28,744 nt of DNA from the NCBI GenBank assembly GCA_964513925.1, contig CAZENR010000016.1, positions 1-28,744 on the forward strand. The letters are read 5' to 3'. The notes under the pieces were generated by a model, which was not told the DNA's origin, did no database searches, and worked only from the letters and a program-made list of their open reading frames with translations. Positions 1 through 6,380 of the stretch are shown in pieces. Source of the DNA: DAORHV01 sp964513925 (GTDB lineage Bacteria; Patescibacteriota; Gracilibacteria; Peribacterales; Peribacteraceae). Every line of letters starts with the position of its first letter. Within the stretch, counting starts at the first letter, position 1. The position numbers and the translations under genes were made by a program.

Positions 1-545
1 GTGCTGACATTACGCTTATTCCAGAGGTGCAAATTGATGAGCGGTATTTGATGGAACGCATCCGGCAGGTGTACGGCGAAACCGGCGCCAACGGGCGTCC
101 GGCAAACTGTGCGGTGATCGCCATTTCCGAAGGGTACTTCGGCGAAGATCCGACTGCGGAAAAAGATGCCTTCGGTCATGGCAAGCTTGCGGGTGCCGCC
201 GACAAATTGGCCGCCATGATCAAACAGGCAACCGGACTCGGCACCCAGACGCAAGTAGTGAACTACTACGCCAGAAACGGCGCTCCGGTAGCGCATGACG
301 CCATCTTCGCCTCTCGCCTTGGCGCGTACGCCGGCATGCTTGCGGCAGCGGGACAGTATGGCAATTTGGTTGCGTACCGCGACGGACAAATTACGCACGC
401 TCCCCTTTCCGAAGTCTCAGGTGGTCGGCATGTACCGCTGGAGATGTACGATCCCGAGACGCTGTCCATGTGCCTGGTTCCCAAAAACGTCGCCGGTCGG
501 ATTCGTGAAATGAGAGACAAGATTGATGAAGCTGTCAAAATTTAG
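1..545 (+). CDS. pfkA: 6-phosphofructokinase, C-terminal part (5' end outside window)
   Basis: Phosphorylates fructose 6-phosphate to fructose 1,6-bisphosphate in glycolysis, in the cytoplasm. The reading frame is open from base 3 (ADITLIPE, the PFK motif that follows the central substrate-binding region), so the GTG at 27 is an internal Val codon and the gene is cut by the window edge. Further family signatures are NGAPVAHDAIFASRLGAYA, matching the usual RGGxPxAxDRxLAxRxG block, and a C-terminal segment GQYGNLVAYRDGQITHAPL. The usual QRGG is ARNG here. About 180 residues are visible. The nucleotide-binding N-terminal half is missing, so ATP versus pyrophosphate as phosphoryl donor cannot be decided. 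The TAG stop overlaps the stop of the convergent gene by 4 bases. Family assignment is firm; the gene symbol is generic. Confidence 0.85.
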   Translation, partial: ADITLIPEVQIDERYLMERIRQVYGETGANGRPANCAVIAISEGYFGEDPTAEKDAFGHGKLAGAADKLAAMIKQATGLGTQTQVVNYYARNGAPVAHDAIFASRLGAYAGMLAAAGQYGNLVAYRDGQITHAPLSEVSGGRHVPLEMYDPETLSMCLVPKNVAGRIREMRDKIDEAVKI

Positions 546-1015
546 CGACTATCTTCGTCATCGGCCTCTATGCGCACGGAAAGCACCGGTACCTCCTCGG
601 TGTAAGACTGGCCAGGAGCAGTGAGCCGCACCACCTCGCCTACAAGCGTGTCGACGCCGGGACGAAAGCCGGGGGTGGTAGGCGGCATATCGCTGCGTAG
701 TACCGCCATCCATGGCTCTTCTCTGCGAAAGAAACGAGTGCGCTTGTGCACAAGATCCGGCCTATCGTACGACGTTGTGCGCTCTACTACACCCACAAGC
801 CTCGTTTCAGGTGGTAGCGGCTCACGATACATGCCGGGGCCGTATTCATGTGGCAATTCCTCGGCAGTAAGCAATTCCAACGCCAGGGCACGAAGCTCGC
901 TCACTTGTACGCTTATTGCATCCGCGCCACGCAGCACCTCCGGCAACTGCCAGCATTCGGCAACCAGTGCCGCTTCCATGGCATCGACAATGTCTGCTTC
1001 AGGGAGTTCTGACAT
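542..1015 (-). CDS. Protein of unknown function, 157 aa
   Basis: I do not recognise this family. The product is soluble and acidic, begins MSELPEADIVDAMEAAL, has an N-terminal helical half and a C-terminal half rich in beta-forming residues with several R/E pairs, and has no signal peptide or membrane segment. The ATG at 1015 is preferred because the residues in front of it (to an in-frame ATG at 1075) look non-protein-like (MFCSCGARRTW). The longer form is possible: TTGACT and TAAGCG lie 16 bp apart in front of the 1075 ATG and would give an almost leaderless mRNA. Its TAA overlaps the end of the phosphofructokinase gene by 4 bases (convergent). Codon use matches the high-GC genes, not the adjacent AT-rich island, so it belongs to the host backbone. 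Confidence 0.6.
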   Translation of the reverse strand: MSELPEADIVDAMEAALVAECWQLPEVLRGADAISVQVSELRALALELLTAEELPHEYGPGMYREPLPPETRLVGVVERTTSYDRPDLVHKRTRFFRREEPWMAVLRSDMPPTTPGFRPGVDTLVGEVVRLTAPGQSYTEEVPVLSVRIEADDEDSR

Positions 1016-1141
1016 GCGGCAAAAAAAGGGCCTGAAGGCTACCCATGTACGCCTTGCACCGCAACTGCAAAACATCGCCCGCTTAGGCCAAGAACCGGAT
1101 AAGTCAACGATGGTAACAAGGGGGTTACTGAATTCTTGTAT

Positions 1142-1371
1142 TTATATGTATTTTTCCAGATCAATTCTAAGCTTTTTTTGAGTCTCCAATCTTTCTGCAA
1201 ATTGATTTAGAGCAACCTCTACTAATTTAATCAATTCATCTATCTGATTCTTATCCAAATCTTCTCTTATTGGCGAGAATCCGGGCTTATGACCATGAAT
1301 AAGTTGATGACGCAATTCAATCAATTTAGATAGTTCATCCCAAACGACTACTACTCTTTTCCAATTTTCTT
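1142..1371 (-). pseudogene. C-terminal part of HEPN protein, behind a -1 frameshift
   Basis: This stretch is open in the -1 frame relative to the preceding gene part and reads on without a stop: ENWKRVVVVWDELSKLIELRHQLIHGHKPG and so on, to a TAA at 1142-1144. It has no good start of its own (only a TTG at 1324). It contains RHQLIH (1295-1312 on the minus strand), the RxxxxH signature of HEPN RNase domains, followed by a glycine and a long C-terminal helix. In HEPN proteins this motif carries the catalytic Arg and His. The C-terminal half of the fold therefore survives in sequence but is uncoupled from the N-terminal half by a shift in an A-rich run at 1361-1377. It could be a sequencing or assembly indel, a true inactivating mutation, or programmed frameshifting. 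Confidence 0.6.
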
Positions 1372-1881
1372 TTTCTTATGCCAAATATTTTTTAGATCGA
1401 TATCTAAATATAGAAAATAATTTCTATTTACCTTTTCTAAATTTTGAAAACTTATTGTTTCCGCCAGTAGTTCTGACAATCTTTTTTTCTCTGAAATAAG
1501 TAACTCCCCTTCGGCAAAGGAAATTTTCTCTTTTGATTCAAGCATTTTAGATTTTGCAGCTTGATCTGCCTCTACATATTCGATGAAGAAACTTTTTAAA
1601 AAACCTTCTAGGCAAGCAACTAGATGCGGAATAATTAGATTATTGCTATGAATAACAGTAGCCATTATATGGCTAGGTATTGCAAAAGTTTCGTAAGTTT
1701 TTTTAGTTTCTTCATCCAATTTACGAGTTAGTAGAGTACTACTAGTAACCGTTTGTCTGAAATGTAAGAAAACGTGCCCGAGTAACTTTTCTTCCCGATT
1801 TAACTTAACAGGTGTCTCGGTTAAATATTGTCGCTTTTCTTCTTGTGGATCGAATAATGAACCGCCAAATGCCTTCTTCAT
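1351..1881 (-). CDS. HEPN-like protein, N-terminal part (ends early after frameshift)
   Basis: The 176-aa product is mainly helical and starts MKKAFGGSLFDPQEEKRQYL. A segment NNLIIPHLVACLEGFLKSFF resembles the first conserved helix pair of large HEPN proteins (MAE_28990/RiboL-PSP-like), which are usually about 220-250 aa. Reading through the A-rich run at 1361-1377 with a -1 shift would join it to the RHQLIH-containing part and give about 245 aa, the expected length. As written it ends at two consecutive TAG codons (1351-1353, 1348-1350). The ATG overlaps the stop of the upstream 98-aa gene (ATGA, 1878-1881), so the two are translationally coupled. Low GC and many Lys/AAA codons set it apart from the window. 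A toxin or RNase role is inferred from the motif and layout; the exact family is uncertain. Confidence 0.6.
   Translation of the reverse strand: MKKAFGGSLFDPQEEKRQYLTETPVKLNREEKLLGHVFLHFRQTVTSSTLLTRKLDEETKKTYETFAIPSHIMATVIHSNNLIIPHLVACLEGFLKSFFIEYVEADQAAKSKMLESKEKISFAEGELLISEKKRLSELLAETISFQNLEKVNRNYFLYLDIDLKNIWHKKKKIGKE
1361..1377 (-). other. A-rich frameshift site within HEPN gene
   Basis: On the minus strand the run reads AAGAAAAAGAAAATTGG. In the upstream frame it is AAG AAA AAG AAA ATT; one base back it is GAA AAA GAA AAT TGG, which continues into the HEPN motif. Repeated AAA/AAG lysine codons are typical of -1 slippage sites and also of homopolymer indel errors. Confidence 0.55.
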
Positions 1882-2174
1882 TCCTTGATTACATTATTCT
1901 GCATTTCGAAATCTTCGTAGGATCTCATCCCGTAAGTCTCGGACGAGAATGCTAGTACAGTGTTTCTGGGGCGATTAGGAAATAAATCTCTTAATTTTTT
2001 ATCTTTATACACTTTTAACCAACATCCATTCATGGATTCATAATCCTTTTCCTCAAACCAATAATAGTTTTCGGATCCCCCTCCTCCTGCAGCCTGAAAG
2101 CCAAGACGAAACAGGACTGACTCAATCTTTTTCTTAGAGACTGCCTTCTTGCAGAATAAATTCAACTCGAGCAT
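1878..2174 (-). CDS. Small protein of unknown function, first gene of HEPN operon
   Basis: The 98-aa product, MLELNLFCKKAVSKKKIES onward, looks like a compact alpha/beta protein with no signal peptide or membrane segment. It has a Gly-rich turn (AAGGGGSENYYW) and a Trp/Tyr-rich core. I do not recognise a family. Its stop overlaps the ATG of the HEPN gene (ATGA), and a -10 box TAGAAT ends 6 bases before its own ATG with a 16-bp palindrome just upstream. A small first gene, coupled to a HEPN gene and carrying a palindrome in its promoter, is the usual layout of a toxin-antitoxin operon, so an antitoxin or partner role is possible. That is inference from context only. Composition is AT-rich like its partner, which points to horizontal transfer. 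Confidence 0.6.
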   Translation of the reverse strand: MLELNLFCKKAVSKKKIESVLFRLGFQAAGGGGSENYYWFEEKDYESMNGCWLKVYKDKKLRDLFPNRPRNTVLAFSSETYGMRSYEDFEMQNNVIKE

Positions 2175-2180
2175 GGCCTT

Positions 2181-2202
2181 ATTCTATTACAGTATTCTGT
2201 AA
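2181..2202 (-). promoter_or_regulatory. Promoter and palindromic operator of HEPN operon
   Basis: A -10 box TAGAAT (2181-2186, minus strand) ends 6 bases before the ATG at 2174. Directly upstream is a perfect inverted repeat, TTACAG-TATT-CTGTAA (2187-2202), which fills the -35/-10 spacer. A repressor bound there would block RNA polymerase. No clear -35 box is seen. Confidence 0.55.
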
Positions 2203-2210
2203 ACCCTCTA

Positions 2211-2296
2211 TGGTGCCGAAGGAGGGACTCGAACCCTCACACCTTGCGGTACACGATTTTGAGTCGTGCGCGTCTACCAGTTCCGCCACTTCGGCA
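2211..2296 (-). tRNA. tRNA-Leu (anticodon CAA)
   Basis: The minus strand folds as a class II tRNA: acceptor stem TGCCGAA paired with TTCGGCA, D arm TGGCGGAACTGGTAGACGC, anticodon stem CACGA/TCGTG with loop CTCAAAA (anticodon CAA, reads UUG), a long variable arm, T arm AGGGTTCGAGTCCCT, and an encoded 3' CCA at 2211-2213. The long variable arm and the anticodon both specify leucine. The AT-rich HEPN island begins immediately beyond its 3' end, a common integration position for mobile DNA. Confidence 0.95.
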
Positions 2297-2304
2297 ATGC
2301 GCAA

Positions 2305-2333
2305 AGAGTACAACGTGAATGCCTCTGCATCAA
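2305..2333 (-). promoter_or_regulatory. Promoter of tRNA-Leu
   Basis: TTGATG (2328-2333) and TACTCT (2305-2310) on the minus strand are separated by exactly 17 bases, and the -10 box ends 8 bases before the mature tRNA 5' end at 2296. It lies back to back with the murL promoter. Confidence 0.6.
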
Positions 2334-2345
2334 AGCAAAATAGGT

Positions 2346-2351
2346 TACACT
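2346..2351 (+). promoter_or_regulatory. -10 box of murL-murD2 operon (leaderless type)
   Basis: TACACT ends 9 bases before the ATG at 2361. Transcription would start within a few bases of the ATG. No Shine-Dalgarno sequence is present and the -35 region is weak. Confidence 0.5.
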
Positions 2352-2360
2352 GTCCGCGTC

Positions 2361-3707
2361 ATGAAAAAATACTCTCGCTTCATCTTCGAGCGCTACGAAT
2401 TCAACCCCAACACTCACAGGGTGATACTGGAGTACTCGCTCGACGGCAGCGAAACGTTTACGGAAACGATTCAATTGCCCACCGAAGGGTTGGACGAAGC
2501 GGCTATGGACACGCACGAGCTGGATGCCGCGTTGTTTGCCATGCACCTTATTGGCGGCATCAGTTACTTTAAAACCTGCTGTCCGCGTGAAATAGTCGTG
2601 AAGTCCGGCACCCTCAACAAGGCACAAGCCAAGTTCTGGACGGCGGTGTACGAAAACGGCTTGGGGGAGTTTTTCTTTAAAAACGATATCGACTTCCGGA
2701 ACTTGGTGCGCTTTCCAGCAACCGCCACTAGCAAGCCTATCAACTGGAAGCGACGCAACGTGGTAAACAGAACGGAGAAGCGCCTGCTGATACCCATCGG
2801 CGGCGGCAAAGATTCTATTGTCACCATGGAGCTGCTGCGCAAATCCGGCGCGCGCTGCACCCTACTACGCATGGAGCCGCACCCCATCATCGACGAAGTG
2901 GCGCATGTGTCGGGACTGCCCATGCTCACGCTCAAGCGCACGCTGTCCCCCACCCTCTTCGAACTCAACAAACAAGGTGCACTTAACGGCCATGTTCCCA
3001 TTACTGCCTATCTGTCCATTCTCTCGTCGCTGGTTGCGCTTTTGTACGGGTTCGATGCAGTGGTCATGAGTAACGAAGGCAGTGCCGACGAGGGCAACGT
3101 GCAATTCCATGGCCGTGAAATTAACCATCAGTGGAGCAAGAGCTTTGCAGCCGAGCAGCTCATCGGCGACTACCTGCACCACTGGGTCTCACGCGATAGC
3201 GAGTACTTCAGCCTGCTGCGCCCGCTTACCGAACTGCATGTGACCAAGTTGTTCACGCAGTATCCGCAGTACTTCTCGTGCTTTACCAGCTGCAACAAGA
3301 ACTGGAAGATTGCAGGAGACGGCCCCGAAGGCATGTGGTGCCGCACATGCCCCAAGTGCGCGTTCGTCTTCGCGTTGCTGGCCGCATTTTTAGATCGCCA
3401 AACGGTAGAGCGAATATTCGGCGGCAATTTGTATGACGACGCATCGCTACTGCCGCTCTATCGCCAGCTGCTGGGTATAGAAGGATTCAAGCCGTTTGAA
3501 TGCGTGGGCACACCTGCCGAAACCGTTGCCGCGTTCCTGCTCACGCACGAGCGAGGCGATATGGACGACACCCCCGTCATGCAGATGTTTCTGTCTTCTA
3601 CGGCGTTGCCGCCCAAGGCCAAACGCAAATCGCTGCTAGCATCGCAGTTTACCCTTGGCACGCAACACCGCGTTCCGGCCGCTTTCGCTCCCCTGCTCCC
3701 CCGCTAA
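2361..3707 (+). CDS. murL: UDP-MurNAc-L-Ala-L-Glu epimerase (MurL-type)
   Basis: MurL converts UDP-MurNAc-L-Ala-L-Glu to the D-Glu form at the expense of ATP to AMP and PPi, replacing glutamate racemase in peptidoglycan precursor synthesis (known from Xanthomonas). The 448-aa product has the expected N-terminal FIFERYEFNP segment. It also has a PP-loop-like motif IPIGGGKDSIVTMELL (G147-S152), consistent with ATP cleavage to AMP. Towards the C-terminus is a Cys-rich block with C307, C311 and CRTCPKC (C327, C330, C333) that could bind metal. The ATG at 2361 is chosen because the family homology starts there and a -10 box sits 9 bases upstream. The stop overlaps the murD start (TAATG). The adjacent MurD2-type ligase makes this assignment much stronger than sequence resemblance alone. 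Confidence 0.78.
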   Translation: MKKYSRFIFERYEFNPNTHRVILEYSLDGSETFTETIQLPTEGLDEAAMDTHELDAALFAMHLIGGISYFKTCCPREIVVKSGTLNKAQAKFWTAVYENGLGEFFFKNDIDFRNLVRFPATATSKPINWKRRNVVNRTEKRLLIPIGGGKDSIVTMELLRKSGARCTLLRMEPHPIIDEVAHVSGLPMLTLKRTLSPTLFELNKQGALNGHVPITAYLSILSSLVALLYGFDAVVMSNEGSADEGNVQFHGREINHQWSKSFAAEQLIGDYLHHWVSRDSEYFSLLRPLTELHVTKLFTQYPQYFSCFTSCNKNWKIAGDGPEGMWCRTCPKCAFVFALLAAFLDRQTVERIFGGNLYDDASLLPLYRQLLGIEGFKPFECVGTPAETVAAFLLTHERGDMDDTPVMQMFLSSTALPPKAKRKSLLASQFTLGTQHRVPAAFAPLLPR

Positions 3708-4987
3708 TGCGCATCCAGGAACTCGCCGGCAAACGTATTTGCATCTTGGGCTTCGGCCGCGAGGGGCAGGCAACGCTGCGCGCACTGCGCACTTATGCTC
3801 CCGGTGCCGAGATCACGGTTGCGGATGGCAATAGCACAACCGCCACCGAAGGCTGCAGGGTACTGTCGGGTTCTACGTACTTGGATAACCTTTCCGGCTT
3901 CGACTGGATTATCAAATCCCCAGGTATTCCCCCGAACGCAAAACTTGCACCGTATGCCGACCGGATAACATCGGCCACGCAATTGTTTCTCGACACCGCA
4001 AAGGCTGCCGGCGCCACCATCATCGGTATTACCGGCTCAAAAGGGAAAAGCACAACCACAACGCTGATCTACGAACTGCTCAAAGCCGCAGGCAAGCGCG
4101 TACATCTTGTCGGTAACATCGGCATTCCTGCGTTGGATTACCTGGATCATGCCAATTTGAACACAATTTTTGTACAGGAGATGAGCAGTTACCAACTCAT
4201 GGATCTTACAACCAGTCCTCAGATTGCCGTGATCACAGCGTTCTTCCCCGAGCACTTGGACTACCACGGTTCACTTGCGGCATACCAAGAGGCAAAAGCG
4301 CACATCGCAAGATTTCAAAGAAAGCAAGATTGTGTGTTCTTTAGCGCTGCGTTTAAGGAAACCAAGGCCATGGCCGAAGAAAGTCCGGGCAAGCGCATCC
4401 CCTACTCCAAGGCAGACGCACCGGTAGCTCTTGGCGATATCCAACTGAAGGGGGAGCACAACCTCATGAACATTGGCGGCGCATGGAAGGTGGCGCAGCA
4501 TCTTGGCGTTTCACTGGAGATCGCACTTCCAGTGATCAAAGCGTTCAAAGGCCTGCCACATCGTCTGCAATCGCTGGGTGTTGTGCATGGCATAGAGTGG
4601 GTGGACGATGCCATTTCCACCACTCCCGAATCGGCCATTGCCGCACTGGATGCACTGGGAGACAAGGTGACAACCATCATCCTGGGCGGCCAGGATCGCG
4701 GCTACGACTTTGCGTCGCTTGCCAAGCGTGTAGCAGCGTCCAAGGTGCGAACAGTCATCCTCTTTCCCGGCAGCGGCCCACGCATTCGGGAGGCCATTGG
4801 CAATGCACATGCCGATATCTGCTTCCACGAAGCCGATTCCATGGCAAAAGCAGTGAGTCTGGCACGCAAGCACACCATGGAAGGGACAATCTGTCTGCTG
4901 TCTACGGCCTCGCCAAGCTACGGCATGTTCAAAAATTTCGAAGACAAGGGGGAACAGTTCCACATGCAAGTACACAAGCAGGGGTAA
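3707..4987 (+). CDS. murD2: UDP-N-acetylmuramoyl-L-alanine--L-glutamate ligase (MurD2-type Mur ligase)
   Basis: An ATP-dependent cytoplasmic Mur ligase that adds glutamate to UDP-MurNAc-L-Ala. The 426-aa product has the Rossmann-like N-domain (ICILGFGREGQA), the P-loop GITGSKGKSTT (residues 107-117), the central-domain motif ITAFFPEHLDYH, and C-domain motifs KGLPHRLQ, DDAISTTPES, ILGGQDRGYDF and LLSTASPSYGMFKNFEDKG. FPEHLDYH differs from the usual D-Glu-specific MurD sequence and resembles the L-Glu-adding MurD2 enzymes. The ATG shares one base with the murL stop, so the two are co-translated. An open frame extends back to 3500, but that part is antisense-like noise over murL. The Mur ligase call is near certain; L-Glu specificity is inferred from the motif and the murL neighbour. 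Confidence 0.9.
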   Translation: MRIQELAGKRICILGFGREGQATLRALRTYAPGAEITVADGNSTTATEGCRVLSGSTYLDNLSGFDWIIKSPGIPPNAKLAPYADRITSATQLFLDTAKAAGATIIGITGSKGKSTTTTLIYELLKAAGKRVHLVGNIGIPALDYLDHANLNTIFVQEMSSYQLMDLTTSPQIAVITAFFPEHLDYHGSLAAYQEAKAHIARFQRKQDCVFFSAAFKETKAMAEESPGKRIPYSKADAPVALGDIQLKGEHNLMNIGGAWKVAQHLGVSLEIALPVIKAFKGLPHRLQSLGVVHGIEWVDDAISTTPESAIAALDALGDKVTTIILGGQDRGYDFASLAKRVAASKVRTVILFPGSGPRIREAIGNAHADICFHEADSMAKAVSLARKHTMEGTICLLSTASPSYGMFKNFEDKGEQFHMQVHKQG

Positions 4988-4993
4988 GTGCAG

Positions 4994-4999
4994 TACGCT
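4994..4999 (+). promoter_or_regulatory. -10 box of small secreted protein gene
   Basis: TACGCT ends 6 bases before the ATG at 5006. It begins just after the murD2 stop, so the next gene can be expressed separately as a leaderless mRNA. Confidence 0.4.
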
Positions 5000-5005
5000 T
5001 TGGCC

Positions 5006-5422
5006 ATGCGCATCGCCACCTCCTTCGCCTGCCTCGCTTTCCTGCTCACACTGTCACCGATTGCCTATGCGGTTACGCCGGCAGCGGACTGCTCGTTCAG
5101 CGAAGTATTTGTCTCTCGATCCGGCCAATTGCCGTTTGCAGGCACCCTAGACGAACAGGTGGCCGCTTCCATGGAGAACGTGTTCGCCACGTCAAATTGG
5201 TCCCAAATTAGTTACGGATTCAGCATTGGCAAGCATCCTGCCGTCAGAATTACCGCAAAAGACGGAACCCAGGCTATTCGCGAAAACTACTATGTGAACA
5301 AGGGCACTGCATCGTACCAATTCAACCTCAGCGCGACCCCTGCCACCTACGCCAAGCAGAAAAAGAATTTGCGCATTCTGATGCGTGACCCGTTCGGCGA
5401 ACAGCAGTTGCTGTGCAAGTAA
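5006..5422 (+). CDS. Small secreted protein of unknown function
   Basis: The 138-aa product has a Sec signal peptide: MRIATSFACLAFLLTLSPIAYA, with likely cleavage after AYA near residue 22. The mature part is about 115 aa and predicted mostly beta, with alternating polar and hydrophobic residues. It has two cysteines, one near the start (AADCSF) and one two residues from the end (LLCK), that could form a disulphide closing the domain. I do not recognise a family. ATG 5006 is preferred to GTG 4988, which abuts the murD2 stop, because the signal peptide starts properly there and a TACGCT box is placed 6 bases upstream. It may still be read through from murL-murD2, which would fit an envelope role, but nothing in the sequence proves this. 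Confidence 0.6.
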   Translation: MRIATSFACLAFLLTLSPIAYAVTPAADCSFSEVFVSRSGQLPFAGTLDEQVAASMENVFATSNWSQISYGFSIGKHPAVRITAKDGTQAIRENYYVNKGTASYQFNLSATPATYAKQKKNLRILMRDPFGEQQLLCK

Positions 5423-5432
5423 CGCGCAGGCT

Positions 5433-5651
5433 CTACAGATTCTCCATGTAGTCGTCATACTGTCCGTTGACATCTAGGAGCACGATGCGGATTTGCTCTA
5501 CGGTTGCGTTGTTTCGCAGCATGTTGACGACTCTGGTGACTATCGCGCAGCGCTGCCAATCGGTGTAGAGAACCGCCCAGCGATCAACATACTCTTCCGC
5601 TTGCTCCAGGCGCACCATTGCGTTGTTCAATTCTACAACAGAATGTAGCAT
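5433..5651 (-). CDS. 72-aa protein of unknown function
   Basis: The small helical product, MLHSVVELNNAMVRLEQAEE onward, is without cysteine pairs, signal peptide or membrane segment. It is mostly amphipathic helix and ends in an acidic YDDYMENL tail. I do not recognise it. Support for a real gene comes from its position in an otherwise empty gap, a leaderless-type -10 box TAGCAT ending 6 bases before the ATG, and an inverted repeat covering that box and the start codon. It converges on the secreted-protein gene with a 10-bp gap. Confidence 0.5.
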   Translation of the reverse strand: MLHSVVELNNAMVRLEQAEEYVDRWAVLYTDWQRCAIVTRVVNMLRNNATVEQIRIVLLDVNGQYDDYMENL

Positions 5652-5664
5652 GCAAGGATGCTAC
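5645..5664 (-). promoter_or_regulatory. Inverted repeat over -10 box and start of 72-aa gene
   Basis: GTAGCAT-GCAAGG-ATGCTAC is a perfect 7-bp inverted repeat with a 6-base spacer. On the minus strand one arm contains the TAGCAT -10 box and the other contains the ATG. It could be an operator; no T-run follows, so it is not a terminator. Confidence 0.4.
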
Positions 5665-5730
5665 GAAAAAACATAGCCAATGCAAGTGATTGCTGAGACC
5701 CAAAACACGCTTGGCTTTTAGATGCGCAAA

Positions 5731-6297
5731 TTAGGCACCGGACCCCGCCTTCACTTTGGCGGGACGAATGACTTTGCCTGCAAATTCGTAGCCGTCATCC
5801 AGCACTTCCACCACCGTACCGGCCGGACCGGGTGCCGATAACAACACCTCGTGACGATCTGGGTTGATAGGCTCTCCGGCTGCCCCGAATGTCTGCAGGC
5901 CCATCTCGCCGGTGATGCGCATGAGCTCCTTCTGCGTAGACACAATGCCTTTGCACCACTCGTGACCAGCAAGTTCTGTGGGTAAGTGCTTCAGCGCCCG
6001 CTGGAAATTGTCGATGGCAGGCAGCAGCTTGCGTAGCGCGGCCTCGCCGGCGAAGCGCTTCAATTCATTGCCTTCCCGCTCCATGCGCAGCTTGGCGTTC
6101 TGCAATTCTGCCTGGGCGCGGCCGGCCATGTCGGTCAGCTTGGCTACCTGCTGAGTCAGCTGGTCGATGGTCGCTTGCATTTGCACGATGCGCGCATCTT
6201 CTTGCTGCGCCTTGGCAACCTTGGCAGCCAGATCATCTGCGTGTGCAGCGGACTGCTTTGCGGCTTTTGCCTGCGGTTTCTTGTCTCCGGATGTCAT
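5731..6297 (-). CDS. grpE: GrpE, nucleotide exchange factor of DnaK
   Basis: GrpE releases ADP from DnaK in the Hsp70 chaperone cycle in the cytoplasm. The 188-aa product has the family layout: a Lys/Ala-rich start, a long coiled coil (about residues 25-95, with heptads of Q, L, K and E), the four-helix region KLLPAIDNFQRALKHLP, and the C-terminal beta domain ending NPDRHEVLLSAPGPAGTVVE and GYEFAGKVIRPAKVKAG. The open frame runs upstream to 6501, but the ATG at 6297 is right: the extra N-terminus is Arg-rich noise and a TATACT box ends 8 bases before this ATG. No dnaK or dnaJ is nearby, so grpE stands alone here. Confidence 0.93.
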   Translation of the reverse strand: MTSGDKKPQAKAAKQSAAHADDLAAKVAKAQQEDARIVQMQATIDQLTQQVAKLTDMAGRAQAELQNAKLRMEREGNELKRFAGEAALRKLLPAIDNFQRALKHLPTELAGHEWCKGIVSTQKELMRITGEMGLQTFGAAGEPINPDRHEVLLSAPGPAGTVVEVLDDGYEFAGKVIRPAKVKAGSGA

Positions 6298-6305
6298 ACG
6301 GACAA

Positions 6306-6311
6306 AGTATA
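6306..6311 (-). promoter_or_regulatory. -10 box of grpE
   Basis: TATACT on the minus strand ends 8 bases before the ATG at 6297; no Shine-Dalgarno sequence lies between. This implies a leaderless or nearly leaderless mRNA. Confidence 0.5.
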
Positions 6312-6365
6312 CCAGAGCTGCCAAGTGGCTCAACGAAGGCGTTTGATGAAAAGCGTGTTTTTCGC

Positions 6366-6371
6366 TAGTGT
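6366..6371 (+). promoter_or_regulatory. -10 box of Na+/Ca2+ exchanger gene
   Basis: TAGTGT ends 9 bases before the ATG at 6381, the same spacing as at murL and at the gene starting at 8985. Confidence 0.4.
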
Positions 6372-6380
6372 CAGCAACAT

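Noticed and set aside
1080..1140. Duplicated tRNA-Leu 3' end as a left attachment site
   Set aside because: No match to the tRNA 3' end was found at the far side of the island.
2210..2572. Plus-strand frame starting in the tRNA-Leu gene
   Set aside because: It overlaps the tRNA and murL in a different frame.
3500..3706. N-terminal extension of murD2
   Set aside because: It overlaps the end of murL in another frame and has no Mur ligase similarity; the TAATG overlap gives the natural start.
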